This document shows positions 18,603 to 27,442 of a DNA stretch of 64,000 nt, in pieces. The stretch's first letter is position 1, and each line of letters starts with the position of its first letter. Source of the stretch: Enterobacteriaceae bacterium (GTDB taxonomy: Bacteria > Pseudomonadota > Gammaproteobacteria > Enterobacterales > Enterobacteriaceae); NCBI GenBank assembly GCA_031261005.1, contig JAISKF010000044.1:1-64000 (forward strand), written 5' to 3'. The notes under the pieces are model-generated. The model was not told the DNA's origin, did no database searches, and was given only the letters and a program-made list of their open reading frames with translations. Both the position numbers and the translations under genes were made by a program.

Positions 18603-18679
18603 TGGTCGGCGAGAGAGGATTCGAACCTCCGACCCACTGGTCCCAAACCAGTTGCGCTACCAAGCTGCGCTACTCGCCG
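18603..18679 (-). tRNA. proM: tRNA-Pro (anticodon UGG)
   Basis: 77 bases including encoded CCA. On the minus strand it starts CGGCGAGTAGCGCAGC and ends TCTCTCGCCGACCA. The acceptor stem is CGGCGAG/CTCGCCG. The anticodon arm is ACTGG-TTTGGGA-CCAGT with anticodon TGG, and the T arm contains GGTTCGAATCC. It matches E. coli proM as remembered almost base for base. It stands alone rather than in the E. coli argX-hisR-leuT-proM cluster. Confidence 0.97.
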
Positions 18680-18947
18680 TTAAGTGGGGCGCATGTTACT
18701 GCTGCTTTTGGATAACGTCAATATCTTTCCTGTGCTGATTTGCTAACCGAAGATAAATACAACAAATTCCGCACACAAACGTTGGTAAGAAACATCTTGC
18801 TGCAATTTTGTTCCTCTAAATGGTTCAAAGACGCCTAAAAATAAGTGCTATTCTGTTTTTATATCTTCATTGTTTAACTCTCCCCCTTGTTTAAACAGGG
18901 ATTCAGATAAAAACAACTGAAAATCAAGCAATAAGAGGTTAAATTTT

Positions 18948-19694
18948 ATGGCTGATTGGGTGTCAGGCAAAGTGATTCGGATAGAGCATTGGACTGATAA
19001 TTTATTTAGTTTATATATCCATGCTCCGGTATGTTCTTTTACTGCTGGTCAGTTTGCTAAACTGGCTTTAGAGATAGACGGCGAACGAGTTCAGCGGGCT
19101 TATTCTTATGTGAATTCACCGGATAATCCAGAGCTGGAGTTCTATCTGGTGATGATGCCTGAAGGCAAACTTAGCCCGCAGCTACATCAGCTTAAAGCGG
19201 GTGATAAAGTTCAAGTTACCCAAGATGCTGCCGGTTTCTTTGTATTGGAAGAAGTACCAGCGGCGGATACTTTGTGGCTGCTTTCCACCGGTACTGCGAT
19301 TGGTCCTTTTTTATCTATCCTACAAAAAGGTGACGATCTGGATCGCATGAACCATATCGTTCTGGTTCATGCTGCACGCTATCGACGGGATTTAAATTAT
19401 TTACCGCTAATGCGTGAACTGGAAAAACATTACAGCGGTAAATTGCATATCCAAACAGTCACCAGCAGAGAGAAATCCGCCGATTCGCTGTTTGGTAGAA
19501 TTCCGGCGTTGATTGAAAATGGTGAATTGGAATCTGGCGTTGGATTAACCATCAGCGCCGAAAATAGCCATGTTATGCTGTGCGGTAATCCAGATATGGT
19601 GAAAGAAACCCAGCAAGTGCTGAAATTACAACGCGGAATGGTGAAGCATCTACGCAGAAAAGCTGGTCATATCACCAGCGAGCAGTATTGGTAA
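18948..19694 (+). CDS. fpr: Fpr, ferredoxin/flavodoxin-NADP+ reductase
   Basis: 248 residues, the same as E. coli Fpr. Cytosolic FAD enzyme passing electrons between NADPH and flavodoxin or ferredoxin, and part of the oxidative stress response in relatives. The FAD-binding motif RAYSYVNSP (about 50-58) and the nucleotide-binding STGTAIGPFLSI (about 115) are present. The C-terminal VMLCGNPDMV and the aromatic end HITSEQYW are typical of the bacterial subclass. The ATG follows AAGAGG at normal spacing. It is monocistronic. Confidence 0.97.
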   Translation: MADWVSGKVIRIEHWTDNLFSLYIHAPVCSFTAGQFAKLALEIDGERVQRAYSYVNSPDNPELEFYLVMMPEGKLSPQLHQLKAGDKVQVTQDAAGFFVLEEVPAADTLWLLSTGTAIGPFLSILQKGDDLDRMNHIVLVHAARYRRDLNYLPLMRELEKHYSGKLHIQTVTSREKSADSLFGRIPALIENGELESGVGLTISAENSHVMLCGNPDMVKETQQVLKLQRGMVKHLRRKAGHITSEQYW

Positions 19695-19753
19695 TGTAAA
19701 TCAGCAAACAGTTTTGACAAGCAATACTCGACAGGTTTTAATCAGCCATTATC

Positions 19754-19811
19754 TATATCCAATAGCTTTCAAGTTGCAAGCAACTCTGCAACTTGAAAAA
19801 TGGCGGGTATA
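19754..19811. repeat. TATACCC-type palindromic intergenic element
   Basis: Arms of about 25 bases: TATATCCAATAGCTTTCAAGTTGCA and the near-complement TGCAACTTGAAAAATGGCGGGTATA. It matches the TATACCC...CAAGTTGC intergenic palindrome seen widely in Enterobacterales. As a transcribed hairpin between fpr and yiiQ it could stabilise or end the fpr mRNA. Confidence 0.75.
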
Positions 19812-19839
19812 TTCCTTTCTATGAATTGGAGCAGCAACG

Positions 19840-20442
19840 TTGATCAAAGCAGGCATTTTTAGTGTCACACTTTTGGCGCTAACCCTAAATAATGCAGCTC
19901 AAGCCAGCAATACCGACGCAACAATCGCCCCTTATTTGCGGGAAGATGCGCCGGTATTTAATCTGACTATCGCGCAATTCAGGGAGAAATTTAATGCTGC
20001 CAATCCTCAAATGGCACTAACAGAATACAAAGCGGTTAAGACGTTGGAAGCCAAGTCACCGCTGATCCGCGCAGTGAGCCGCATCAATAATTCGCTTTAC
20101 TCTTCTGTCGCCATCGACAAAAGCCAGCACACCATTAAAAGCCTGCAATTAACTTATCTGCCGCCACTCATTTCAGCAGAAAAACCAGAAAGCGCGGCTA
20201 AAACGGAGAAAGCAAATCAAGCACTGTTAGTGAACTATATGGCGGCATTTATCAATCAATTTGAGCCAACACTCACGCCGGAAAAATGTCAAAGCCAAGC
20301 CAATGAATTACTGGTGAAAGGCAAAGGTTTGCCTTTCTATCAACAAACAGACGGAACACTGCGCTTAGTGGTCTCAGATCAACACGAAAAAGGGATTACA
20401 TTCGCTGTTGAACCGATTAAGCTATCATTAGCTGAACAATAA
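19840..20442 (+). CDS. yiiQ: YiiQ, exported DUF1454 protein
   Basis: 200 residues (E. coli about 199). A signal peptide (MIKAGIFSVTLLALTLNNAAQA) indicates export; the function is unknown. Recognised by the family sequence APYLREDAPVFNLTIAQFREKFN, the GKGLPFYQQTDGTLRLVVSD segment, and its position before tpiA, as in E. coli. The start is TTG with GGAG upstream; the nearby ATG at 19821 is out of frame. Confidence 0.9.
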   Translation: MIKAGIFSVTLLALTLNNAAQASNTDATIAPYLREDAPVFNLTIAQFREKFNAANPQMALTEYKAVKTLEAKSPLIRAVSRINNSLYSSVAIDKSQHTIKSLQLTYLPPLISAEKPESAAKTEKANQALLVNYMAAFINQFEPTLTPEKCQSQANELLVKGKGLPFYQQTDGTLRLVVSDQHEKGITFAVEPIKLSLAEQ

Positions 20443-20615
20443 GACGTAATAAATAGTCCACTAACGATAATGCGAAAGCCGCTCTATACTGTTTATGTAA
20501 CAACACATTGATGAAACCGCACAAACCATATTGTTGCGACACATTCACATTGTGTTTTAATCCGCTAACTCACTGTAATTAAAATTATTACAGAATAATC
20601 TGATTGGAGAAAAAT

Positions 20616-21380
20616 ATGCGTCATCCACTAGTTATGGGCAACTGGAAACTTAACGGCAGCAGACAAATGGTGAATCAGCTTATCGCTGATCTGCGCCAAG
20701 AATTAAGCAGTGTAGATGGTTGTGATGTCGCCATTGCCCCGCCATTTGTTTACCTGGATCTGGCAAAACATACGCTTTCCGGCAGCCGCATTTTACTCGG
20801 CGCACAAAATGCTGATATTAATCTTTCCGGTGCATTTACCGGCGAAACCTCCGCCAATATGTTGAAAGATGTCGGTACGAAGTACGTCATTATCGGTCAT
20901 TCAGAACGCCGTACTTATCATAAAGAAAGCGATGAACTGATTGCTGAAAAATTCGCAGTGCTGAAAGAAGCGGGATTAATCCCTGTTCTATGTATCGGTG
21001 AGACCGAAACAGAAAACGAAGCAGGTCAAACCGAAGCGGTATGTGCCAGACAATTAGACGCCGTACTGAAAACTATGGGCGCAGCGGCTTTTGAAGATTC
21101 CGTTATCGCTTATGAGCCAGTTTGGGCAATCGGTACTGGCAAATCAGCAACGCCAGCGCAGGCTCAAGCGGTACATAAATTTATTCGTGGTCATATTGCC
21201 AAACACAATGCAGACGTTGCAGCAAAAGTGATTATCCAATACGGCGGTTCTGTTAATGCCGGTAATGCTGCCGAGCTATTCTCTCAGCCGGATATTGATG
21301 GCGCTCTGGTTGGCGGTGCATCATTGAAAGCTGATGCTTTCGCAGAAATTGTTAAAGCAGCGGCTAAAGCAAAAAAATAA
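20616..21380 (+). CDS. tpiA: TpiA, triosephosphate isomerase
   Basis: 254 residues (E. coli 255). Interconverts dihydroxyacetone phosphate and glyceraldehyde 3-phosphate in glycolysis. Catalytic features: GNWKLNGS (substrate lysine), IIGHSERR (electrophilic histidine), [15 protein letters not shown] (catalytic glutamate and flexible loop), and the phosphate-binding YGGSVN and GALVGGASL. The ATG in [10 protein letters not shown] was chosen over the in-frame codon four residues earlier because TTGGAGA lies just upstream. A strong terminator follows. Confidence 0.98.
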   Translation: MRHPLVMGNWKLNGSRQMVNQLIADLRQELSSVDGCDVAIAPPFVYLDLAKHTLSGSRILLGAQNADINLSGAFTGETSANMLKDVGTKYVIIGHSERRTYHKESDELIAEKFAVLKEAGLIPVLCIGETETENEAGQTEAVCARQLDAVLKTMGAAAFEDSVIAYEPVWAIGTGKSATPAQAQAVHKFIRGHIAKHNADVAAKVIIQYGGSVNAGNAAELFSQPDIDGALVGGASLKADAFAEIVKAAAKAKK

Positions 21381-21402
21381 TATCGTTTAGGTTTAGATAG
21401 TA

Positions 21403-21438
21403 AAAAATCCCAAAACAAATGTTTTGGGATTTTTGTTT
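21403..21438 (+). terminator. Rho-independent terminator of tpiA
   Basis: AAAAATCCCAAAAC-AAAT-GTTTTGGGATTTTTGTTTTT: a 13-base perfect stem with a T-rich tail, 22 bases beyond the tpiA stop. Confidence 0.9.
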
Positions 21439-21470
21439 TTAACGATCAACGGTAATAACGCTAACGGAAT

Positions 21471-21660
21471 AATTAACCTCAGGTTTAAACAATAAATTAA
21501 TGTATTGAAAATAAAGAATAATTCGTAGGGGCGGCAATCTGCCGCCCGCCAAACCACAGTGAAATCAAAGGACGGCAGATTGCCGCCCTACGCAAAAATC
21601 ATATAATTATTGGAAATTTATCGTAAAAATATAATTTTTATCCGAAGTTCTGGTTAATTA
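21471..21660. repeat. Full copy (E) of the dispersed hairpin element
   Basis: Left end AATTAACCTCAGGTTT, left flank AATAAATTAATGTATTGAAAATAAAGAATAATTC. Core GTAGGGGCGGCAATCTGCCGCCCG ... GGACGGCAGATTGCCGCCCTAC, right flank TAATTATTGGAAATTTATCGTAA, right end TATCCGAAGTTCTGGTTAATTA. The two ends form an imperfect terminal inverted repeat beginning TAATTAACC. The last bases coincide with the pfkA stop codon (TTA at 21658-21660 on plus). Confidence 0.92.
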
Positions 21661-22620
21661 ATATAAAATTTTTGCTGTTTTCAGCCAGTCACTTTTAAAC
21701 GGACGCTTCATATTTTCAATGGCATCAATAATATCGTGATGTACCATTTTATCATTCTGGATACCGACACAACGCCCGCCAAAACCTTGCAACAGCAGTT
21801 CGATAGAATAAGCGCCCATACGCGAAGCCAGAATTCGGTCATTAGCGACCGGTGAACCGCCGCGTTGTATGTGACCTAATACCGTTGCGCGAGTCTCACG
21901 ATTGGTTTTTCCTTGAATATAGTCAGCTAATTCACTGATGTCGCAGATATGTTCGGTAATCGCTACAATCGCGTGCTTTTTGCCTTTTTCAATCCCCGCA
22001 ATAATTTCAGCAACCAAATCATCACGGTTAAATTCGACTTCCGGCAATACAATAAATTCACAACCGCCCGCAATCGCTGCGGCTAACGTCAAGTCACCGC
22101 AATGACGCCCCATCACTTCGACTATAGAAATTCGCTGATGAGATGATGAGGTATCTCGCAGGCGGTCAATCGCTTCAACAACGGTATTTAATGCGGTAAA
22201 GAAACCGATGGTGTAATCAGTACCGGCGACATCGTTATCAATAGTGCCCGGCAAACCGATACAAGGGAAACCGCTCTCCGTTAGTAACTTCGCGCCCATA
22301 TAAGAACCATCGCCGCCGATAACAACTAACGCATCAATATTTCTGCGTTTTAAATTCGCAATACCTTTTTCACGTATTGCCGGATCTTTAAATTCAGGAT
22401 AGCGAGCCGACCCCAAGAACGTGCCGCCGCGATTAATAACATCAGAAACGCTGTAGCGATCTAGCTGACTCATGCGATCTTCGCATAGTCCCAAATAACC
22501 GTCATGAATACCAAAAACTTCCAGACCATACGAAAGTGCCGACCGCACTACACCGCGAATAGCTGCATTCATTCCCGGTGCATCACCGCCACTTGTTAAA
22601 ACGCCGATTCTTTTGATCAT
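21658..22620 (-). CDS. pfkA: PfkA, ATP-dependent 6-phosphofructokinase isozyme 1
   Basis: 320 residues, as in E. coli. Phosphorylates fructose 6-phosphate in glycolysis. The ATP site [18 protein letters not shown], catalytic loop [16 protein letters not shown], substrate loops [11 protein letters not shown] and [10 protein letters not shown], and the PEP/ADP effector residues of the bacterial enzyme are present. The ATG at 22620 is preceded by GAGGTGGTT; an upstream in-frame GTG adds two residues and overlaps that ribosome site. It converges on tpiA. Confidence 0.98.
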   Translation of the reverse strand: MIKRIGVLTSGGDAPGMNAAIRGVVRSALSYGLEVFGIHDGYLGLCEDRMSQLDRYSVSDVINRGGTFLGSARYPEFKDPAIREKGIANLKRRNIDALVVIGGDGSYMGAKLLTESGFPCIGLPGTIDNDVAGTDYTIGFFTALNTVVEAIDRLRDTSSSHQRISIVEVMGRHCGDLTLAAAIAGGCEFIVLPEVEFNRDDLVAEIIAGIEKGKKHAIVAITEHICDISELADYIQGKTNRETRATVLGHIQRGGSPVANDRILASRMGAYSIELLLQGFGGRCVGIQNDKMVHHDIIDAIENMKRPFKSDWLKTAKILY

Positions 22621-22734
22621 AACCACCTCTAAACTACCTGGATGTTATTTGGACAAGGTTTCACTCTACACCATGACACACTCAATAATGAAACCCAATT
22701 GACCTTAAATTGTTGACGTGAACTGATGAAATCA

Positions 22735-22766
22735 TATACCCAAGCGCTTTCATGATGGCGGGTATA
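22735..22766. repeat. Short TATACCC...GGGTATA palindromic element
   Basis: TATACCCAAGCGCTTTCATGATGGCGGGTATA, a shorter member of the palindrome family, in the space between pfkA and fieF, upstream of the pfkA start. Confidence 0.65.
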
Positions 22767-22898
22767 AACACTATCAACTGACATTAGTCCAGTGTAAATG
22801 AAAAATAGTCACAAATTATATAGCGGAAAGAGTCATTTATTTTGAGGTGTGAAATAAATCTCATTAATGAGCAAAAAAGTTGTTTATTCAAGAAAAAA

Positions 22899-23777
22899 TT
22901 AAGAAATATCAACGGAGCAGGGATCTTGATGAATGATCACTTCTGAATTCGGAAAATGTTTTAGCAAATGCTTCTCAACGTTATCGGCGATTTCATGGGC
23001 TTCGATTAAAGGCAAATGATCGTCCATCACGACATGTAATTGGATAAAACGAGTCGGTCCTGATTGCCGTGTGCGTAGATCATGCGCTCCGCGAATGCCG
23101 GGCCATGACAGCACGATATTCATAATTTCCTGCCGTTCTTCTTCCGGCAGTGCATGATCGAGTAACATTTGTACCGCATCGTAAGCCATACGCAACGCGC
23201 TATACAAAATGTAACAGCCAATAATCAGCGCAAAAATAGCATCAGCATGTAAAAAGCCATACATGCTAAGACCTAACGCGATGAGAATGGCAATATTCAT
23301 GAAAATATCAGATTTATAGTGCAGCATATCGGCGCTGATCGCCTGACTTTGCGTTTTTTTGACGACCCAATGCTGGAAGATAACCAGACACGACGTTGTG
23401 ATTAGTGAAATAATGGTGACACCAATCCCGACACCTGCCGCTTTTAATGGCTGTGGATTAACAACATGAAGAAAGCCGGTCAGAAACAGGAAAATTGCAG
23501 AGCCGCTGATAAACATGCTTTGTGCTAATGCGGCTAACGATTCCGCTTTACCATGACCAAAAGTATGTTGATCATCTGCTGGCTGCAATGCGTAACGCAC
23601 AACCAACAAATTAGTAACAGAAGCGGCAATATCTACCATCGAATCGACTAAACCTGCCAACAAACTGACTGAGCCGGTCAGCCACCAGGCAATAATTTTT
23701 ATCAATAGCAATACTGTTGCCATTGCTGCGGCACATGTAGCAGCAGCTTTGACAAGCCGCCCGTACTGATCACTCAC
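22899..23777 (-). CDS. fieF: FieF (YiiP), Fe2+/Zn2+ proton antiporter of the CDF family
   Basis: 292 residues (E. coli 300). Inner-membrane efflux pump exporting iron, zinc and related divalent metals in exchange for protons. Six transmembrane segments; transport-site residues Asp45 and Asp49 ([13 protein letters not shown]) and the matching histidine/aspartate of TM5 ([13 protein letters not shown]) are conserved. The C-terminal cytoplasmic domain has [19 protein letters not shown] and ends [10 protein letters not shown], slightly short of E. coli. The start is GTG with GGAG seven bases upstream. Confidence 0.96.
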   Translation of the reverse strand: MSDQYGRLVKAAATCAAAMATVLLLIKIIAWWLTGSVSLLAGLVDSMVDIAASVTNLLVVRYALQPADDQHTFGHGKAESLAALAQSMFISGSAIFLFLTGFLHVVNPQPLKAAGVGIGVTIISLITTSCLVIFQHWVVKKTQSQAISADMLHYKSDIFMNIAILIALGLSMYGFLHADAIFALIIGCYILYSALRMAYDAVQMLLDHALPEEERQEIMNIVLSWPGIRGAHDLRTRQSGPTRFIQLHVVMDDHLPLIEAHEIADNVEKHLLKHFPNSEVIIHQDPCSVDIS

Positions 23778-23837
23778 CCGTTCGCTCCAAAATCCTAATC
23801 CTGTTCGATAAGCCCTTAAGTATAGCGGTTTTTAGAC

Positions 23838-23867
23838 AAAAAAAACCCCACCATCAATGGCGGGGAA
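23838..23867 (-). terminator. Terminator of cpxP
   Basis: On the minus strand CCCCGCC-ATTGAT-GGTGGGG followed by TTTTTTTT: a seven-pair stem with one G-T pair and a long T tract, 70-100 bases beyond the cpxP stop and before fieF. Confidence 0.88.
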
Positions 23868-23935
23868 GACAGGGATAGTGTCTAAGGCAAGGAAAAAAAA
23901 TACATAGAGGATACTACATACGACTACATTACTAC

Positions 23936-24469
23936 TTACTGGAGATTTGGTTCCTCATGTTGAGGCATTTGTTCCAAATGTTGTTGCATCATCGCCATTC
24001 GTTCTGAATGGTTTTGATTAAAAGCAATCTTTTGTTCCGGTGTTAATAAGCTATAAAACTGGTGATTAATTTTAGCTAATGCGATTTGACGCTCCACTTG
24101 CGCTTTAGCAAGTTTCTCCGCCTGAGCGCGAGCTGCATTTTCATCAAACTGATCAGCCGTCACTAATTTGTGCATCTCGTCCATATTATTCAGCGACAAT
24201 TTAGGCATAGTATCGTGATGATCCTGACGAATCAGGTCACGCATTTGCTGGCGCTGTTGGGCGGTTAGATCTAAAGAGTCAAATAAACCGCGTTGACGCA
24301 TCATTCGATGCTTCTCATTCGCATGGGTTTTAGCTTTAGAATCTGAATGAATGCAGGTTTTAGTTTCTGAACAATTTGTTGTTGCAGGATTTTTTTCATC
24401 TGCGGCAAGCACCGATGTTGTACTCAATGCCAACATTGATGCCATAATTAAGGAATTAACTTTATACAT
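23936..24469 (-). CDS. cpxP: CpxP, periplasmic inhibitor/adaptor of the Cpx system
   Basis: 177 residues (E. coli 166). Spy/CpxP family protein that binds the CpxA sensor domain and delivers misfolded proteins for degradation. The signal peptide MYKVNSLIMASMLALSTTSVLA is followed by a charged region. The two LTxxQ repeats of the family are visible as DLTAQQRQQM and LLTPEQKIAF. The start at 24469 has GGAGATAG upstream; the open frame extends eight codons further. It is transcribed divergently from cpxRA, with a perfect CpxR box between them. Confidence 0.94.
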   Translation of the reverse strand: MYKVNSLIMASMLALSTTSVLAADEKNPATTNCSETKTCIHSDSKAKTHANEKHRMMRQRGLFDSLDLTAQQRQQMRDLIRQDHHDTMPKLSLNNMDEMHKLVTADQFDENAARAQAEKLAKAQVERQIALAKINHQFYSLLTPEQKIAFNQNHSERMAMMQQHLEQMPQHEEPNLQ

Positions 24470-24548
24470 CGCTATCTCCGCAAACTTAACCATACTTATT
24501 CGATGTGACTGAGTTTAGTTGAGCGGGTGAAAACTAGCGTCAGTGCTT

Positions 24549-24563
24549 GTAAATGTGTGTAAA
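24549..24563. promoter_or_regulatory. CpxR box in the cpxP-cpxRA divergent promoter
   Basis: GTAAATGTGTGTAAA: an exact match to the CpxR consensus GTAAA-N5-GTAAA, 79 bases before cpxP and 52 bases before cpxR. It predicts autoactivation of cpxRA and strong activation of cpxP by phosphorylated CpxR. Confidence 0.92.
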
Positions 24564-24615
24564 GTCATGGAATAGCTCCATCTATTCGAGTAATTTTGCT
24601 TTCGGAGGAAAGTTT

Positions 24616-25314
24616 ATGAGTAAAATTCTGCTGGTTGATGACGATCGTGAAATCACATCATTATTGGAAGAATTACTAGAGCTTGAAGGGTTTGACGTTA
24701 TCGTTGCTTATGATGGTGATCAAGCAATCAGTATGATGGACGACAGTGTTGACTTGCTGTTACTCGATATTATGATGCCTAAAAAGAATGGTATCGATAC
24801 GTTAAAAGAACTGCGCCAAAATTACCAAACGCCGGTCATTATGCTAACTGCGCGCGGTAGCGAACTGGATCGCGTTTTAGGTCTGGAACTCGGCGCGGAC
24901 GATTATCTGCCAAAACCATTTAACGATCGTGAGTTAATTGCACGTATCCGTGCCATTTTACGCCGTTCAAACTGGAGTGAGCAGCAACAAGATGCGGAAG
25001 GCAATCAGACTACGCTACAAATCGATAAACTGCGGCTCAATCCCGGTCGTCAAGAAGCCAGTTTTGATGGAAAAACATTGGATCTGACCGGTACGGAATT
25101 CACATTGCTTTATCTACTGGCACAAAATTCAGGGCAAGTGGTGTCTCGTGAATATTTAAGTCAGGAAGTTTTGGGGAAACGCTTAACACCGTTTGACCGC
25201 GCAATTGATATGCATATCTCCAATCTCCGCCGTAAACTGCCGGATCGTCATGATGGGCTGCAATGGTTTAAAACTTTGCGCGGACGCGGTTATCTAATGG
25301 TCACTGCGACATGA
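24616..25314 (+). CDS. cpxR: CpxR, envelope-stress response regulator
   Basis: 232 residues, as in E. coli. OmpR-type regulator: the receiver domain has acidic pocket DDD (near 8-10), phosphorylation site Asp51 (LLLLDIMMPKKNG), T near MLTARG and K near YLPKPFNDREL. The C-terminal winged helix ends FKTLRGRGYLMV. The ATG at 24616 follows GGAGGAAAGTTT; the frame is open 21 codons upstream, across the CpxR box, which argues against an earlier start. It overlaps cpxA by four bases (ATGA). Confidence 0.98.
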   Translation: MSKILLVDDDREITSLLEELLELEGFDVIVAYDGDQAISMMDDSVDLLLLDIMMPKKNGIDTLKELRQNYQTPVIMLTARGSELDRVLGLELGADDYLPKPFNDRELIARIRAILRRSNWSEQQQDAEGNQTTLQIDKLRLNPGRQEASFDGKTLDLTGTEFTLLYLLAQNSGQVVSREYLSQEVLGKRLTPFDRAIDMHISNLRRKLPDRHDGLQWFKTLRGRGYLMVTAT

Positions 25315-26690
25315 TCACCTTTAACAGTCTGACTACCCGCATCTTTGCTATTTTCTGGCTGACATTAACATTATTAGTGATGGTAGTGTTGATGTTGCCT
25401 AAACTCGACTCGCGCCAACTCGCGCCCGTTCTGGACAGCGAACGCCGTCAAGGAACGATGCTGGAACAACATGTCGAGGCAGAGTTAGCCAGTACACCAA
25501 ATAACGATTTGATGTGGTGGCGCAGACTGTTGCAATCCATTGAAAAATGGTCGCCGCCTGGTCAGCGTATGCTGTTAGTTACCAGCGAAGGGCGTATTGT
25601 CGGCGTGTTAAAACGCAATGAAATACAAATGGTGCGTAACTTTATTGGTCAGGCGGATAACTCCGATTATCCGATGAAAAAAAAGTATGGACTGCTGGAA
25701 ATGGTCGGTCCTTTCGCTGTGCGTGATAGAGAAGAACATTATCAGCTTTATCTGATGCGCCCTGCCACCAGCCCGCAATCCGATTTTATTAATCTGCTGT
25801 TTGACCGTCCGTTGCTGCTGTTGCTGGTAACAATGGTGATCAGCATTCCTTTACTGCTTTGGCTGGCATGGAGTCTGGCAAAACCTGCGCGTAAGCTGAA
25901 ATATGCTGCCGATGAAGTTGCCAGAGGTAATCTCAAAGAATCACCAGATTTGGAATCAGGTCCATTAGAATTCCGCGCCGCAGGTGCCAGTTTTAACCAA
26001 ATGGTGAGTGGACTGGATCGTATGGTTAAAGCCCAGCAAAGACTGATTTCCGATATTTCTCACGAATTAAGAACACCGTTAACGCGCTTACAATTAGCCA
26101 CTGCGCTAATGCGCCGCCGTCATGGTGAGTCCAAAGAGCTGCTGAGAATCGAAACCGAAGCCCAACGCCTGGATAATATGATCAATCATCTGCTGGCTTT
26201 GTCGCGCAATCAGTATAAATGTGAGATTTCACGAGAACGGCTGCTGGCAAATGAACTTTGGGCGGACGTACTGGATAATGCTAAATTCGAGGCAGAGAAT
26301 ACCGGTAAAACACTGGAAATCGCGGTTCCTCCCGGTCCGTGGCCTATTTTTGGTAATCGCCCGGCACTGGATAGCTCACTGGAAAATATTATCCGTAATG
26401 CTTTCCGCTATTCCGATAAACATATTGTCGTCACTTTTAGCTGTGACGATCAGGGCATAACAATCTACGTTGATGATGATGGTCCTGGCGTTGCAGAAGA
26501 AGATTTTGAACAGATTTTCCGACCATTTTATCGCACCGATGAAGCGAGAGATCGTACTTCCGGCGGTTCTGGCTTAGGTCTGGCGATCGTAGAATCAGCA
26601 ATGAGTCAGCACGGCGGCTGGGCAAAAGCAGAAAAAAGTCCGTTAGGCGGCTTACGTCTGACAATTTGGCTGCCTCTTTACTTTCGCTAG
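25311..26690 (+). CDS. cpxA: CpxA, envelope-stress sensor histidine kinase
   Basis: 459 residues (E. coli 457). Inner-membrane sensor kinase/phosphatase for CpxR. The first transmembrane helix is near 8-30, a periplasmic sensor domain extends to about 160, the second helix is near 165-187, then HAMP. The H-box SDISHELRTPLTRLQ has His251. ATP-binding N, G1 and G2 boxes follow: NIIRNAFRYSD, DDDGPGVAEEDF and GGSGLGLAIVE. Co-transcribed with cpxR with an overlapping start. Confidence 0.98.
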   Translation: MITFNSLTTRIFAIFWLTLTLLVMVVLMLPKLDSRQLAPVLDSERRQGTMLEQHVEAELASTPNNDLMWWRRLLQSIEKWSPPGQRMLLVTSEGRIVGVLKRNEIQMVRNFIGQADNSDYPMKKKYGLLEMVGPFAVRDREEHYQLYLMRPATSPQSDFINLLFDRPLLLLLVTMVISIPLLLWLAWSLAKPARKLKYAADEVARGNLKESPDLESGPLEFRAAGASFNQMVSGLDRMVKAQQRLISDISHELRTPLTRLQLATALMRRRHGESKELLRIETEAQRLDNMINHLLALSRNQYKCEISRERLLANELWADVLDNAKFEAENTGKTLEIAVPPGPWPIFGNRPALDSSLENIIRNAFRYSDKHIVVTFSCDDQGITIYVDDDGPGVAEEDFEQIFRPFYRTDEARDRTSGGSGLGLAIVESAMSQHGGWAKAEKSPLGGLRLTIWLPLYFR

Positions 26691-26743
26691 TTCTAGCGGA
26701 GTTTAATATCTGTTATCCTGCGCCTCTCTAATCGGGGGCGTAC

Positions 26744-27217
26744 ATGCTAAATATCGTTTTATTTGAACCAGAAATTCCACCCAATACCGGTAATATTATC
26801 CGCCTGTGTGCTAACACCGGATTCCAGTTACATCTGATAGAACCGCTCGGTTTTACCTGGGACGACAAACGCTTGCGCCGCGCCGGACTGGATTATCATG
26901 AATTCACCACGATCAAGCGCCATAAAAATTATCAAGCGTTTATTGATAGTGAAAATCCGCTTCGATTGTTTGCTCTCACTACCAAAGGTACTCCGGCACA
27001 CAGCGCGGTGTCATATCAGGCGGGTGATTATCTGTTATTTGGTCCTGAAACGCGCGGATTACCGATGAGTATTCTGGATAACCTGTCGAAAGAACAAAAA
27101 ATACGTATTCCTATGCAGGCGGACAGCCGCAGCATGAATCTATCAAATGCGGTTTCTGTGGTGGTATATGAGGCATGGCGGCAGTTAGGTTATCAGGGCG
27201 CGTTACTGCGAGAATAA
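26744..27217 (+). CDS. trmL: TrmL (YibK), tRNA (cytidine/uridine-34-2'-O)-methyltransferase
   Basis: 157 residues, as in E. coli. SPOUT-fold methyltransferase that modifies the wobble base of tRNA-Leu isoacceptors. The trefoil-knot cofactor motifs are present: [15 protein letters not shown] near the N-terminus, FGPETRGLP and [18 protein letters not shown] near the C-terminus. It follows cpxA by 53 bases, an adjacency I associate with Enterobacterales other than Escherichia. Confidence 0.97.
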   Translation: MLNIVLFEPEIPPNTGNIIRLCANTGFQLHLIEPLGFTWDDKRLRRAGLDYHEFTTIKRHKNYQAFIDSENPLRLFALTTKGTPAHSAVSYQAGDYLLFGPETRGLPMSILDNLSKEQKIRIPMQADSRSMNLSNAVSVVVYEAWRQLGYQGALLRE

Positions 27218-27218
27218 C

Positions 27219-27364
27219 TGACCTCATATTTGGATAAATAGTAACCTACAGCCCGCCAAACTACTGTGAATCAGCGGGCGGCAGATTACCGCCCCTACAA
27301 AAAATAATATAACCTTTTGAAATTTATTGTAATAATATAGCTGTTTATCCAAAACTCAGGTTAG
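27219..27364. repeat. Copy F of the dispersed hairpin element, left part truncated
   Basis: Left end TGACCTCATATTTGGATAAA and right end TTTATCCAAAACTCAGGTTA are inverted copies over about 20 bases, the clearest terminal inverted repeat in the window. The core keeps only the second hairpin half (CGGGCGGCAGATTACCGCCCCTAC). Lies between the convergent trmL and cysE genes. Confidence 0.88.
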
Positions 27365-27442
27365 CTAAGAAGATTAAGAAATTATTTACATTCGCCTCTT
27401 TCGGAGAGAATACAAAATAAAGTGATAAAGTTATGCAGGCGA

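Noticed and set aside
26685-26698. CGCTAG-TT-CTAGCG palindrome at the cpxA stop
   Set aside because: Short stem with a two-base loop and no T tract; probably chance.
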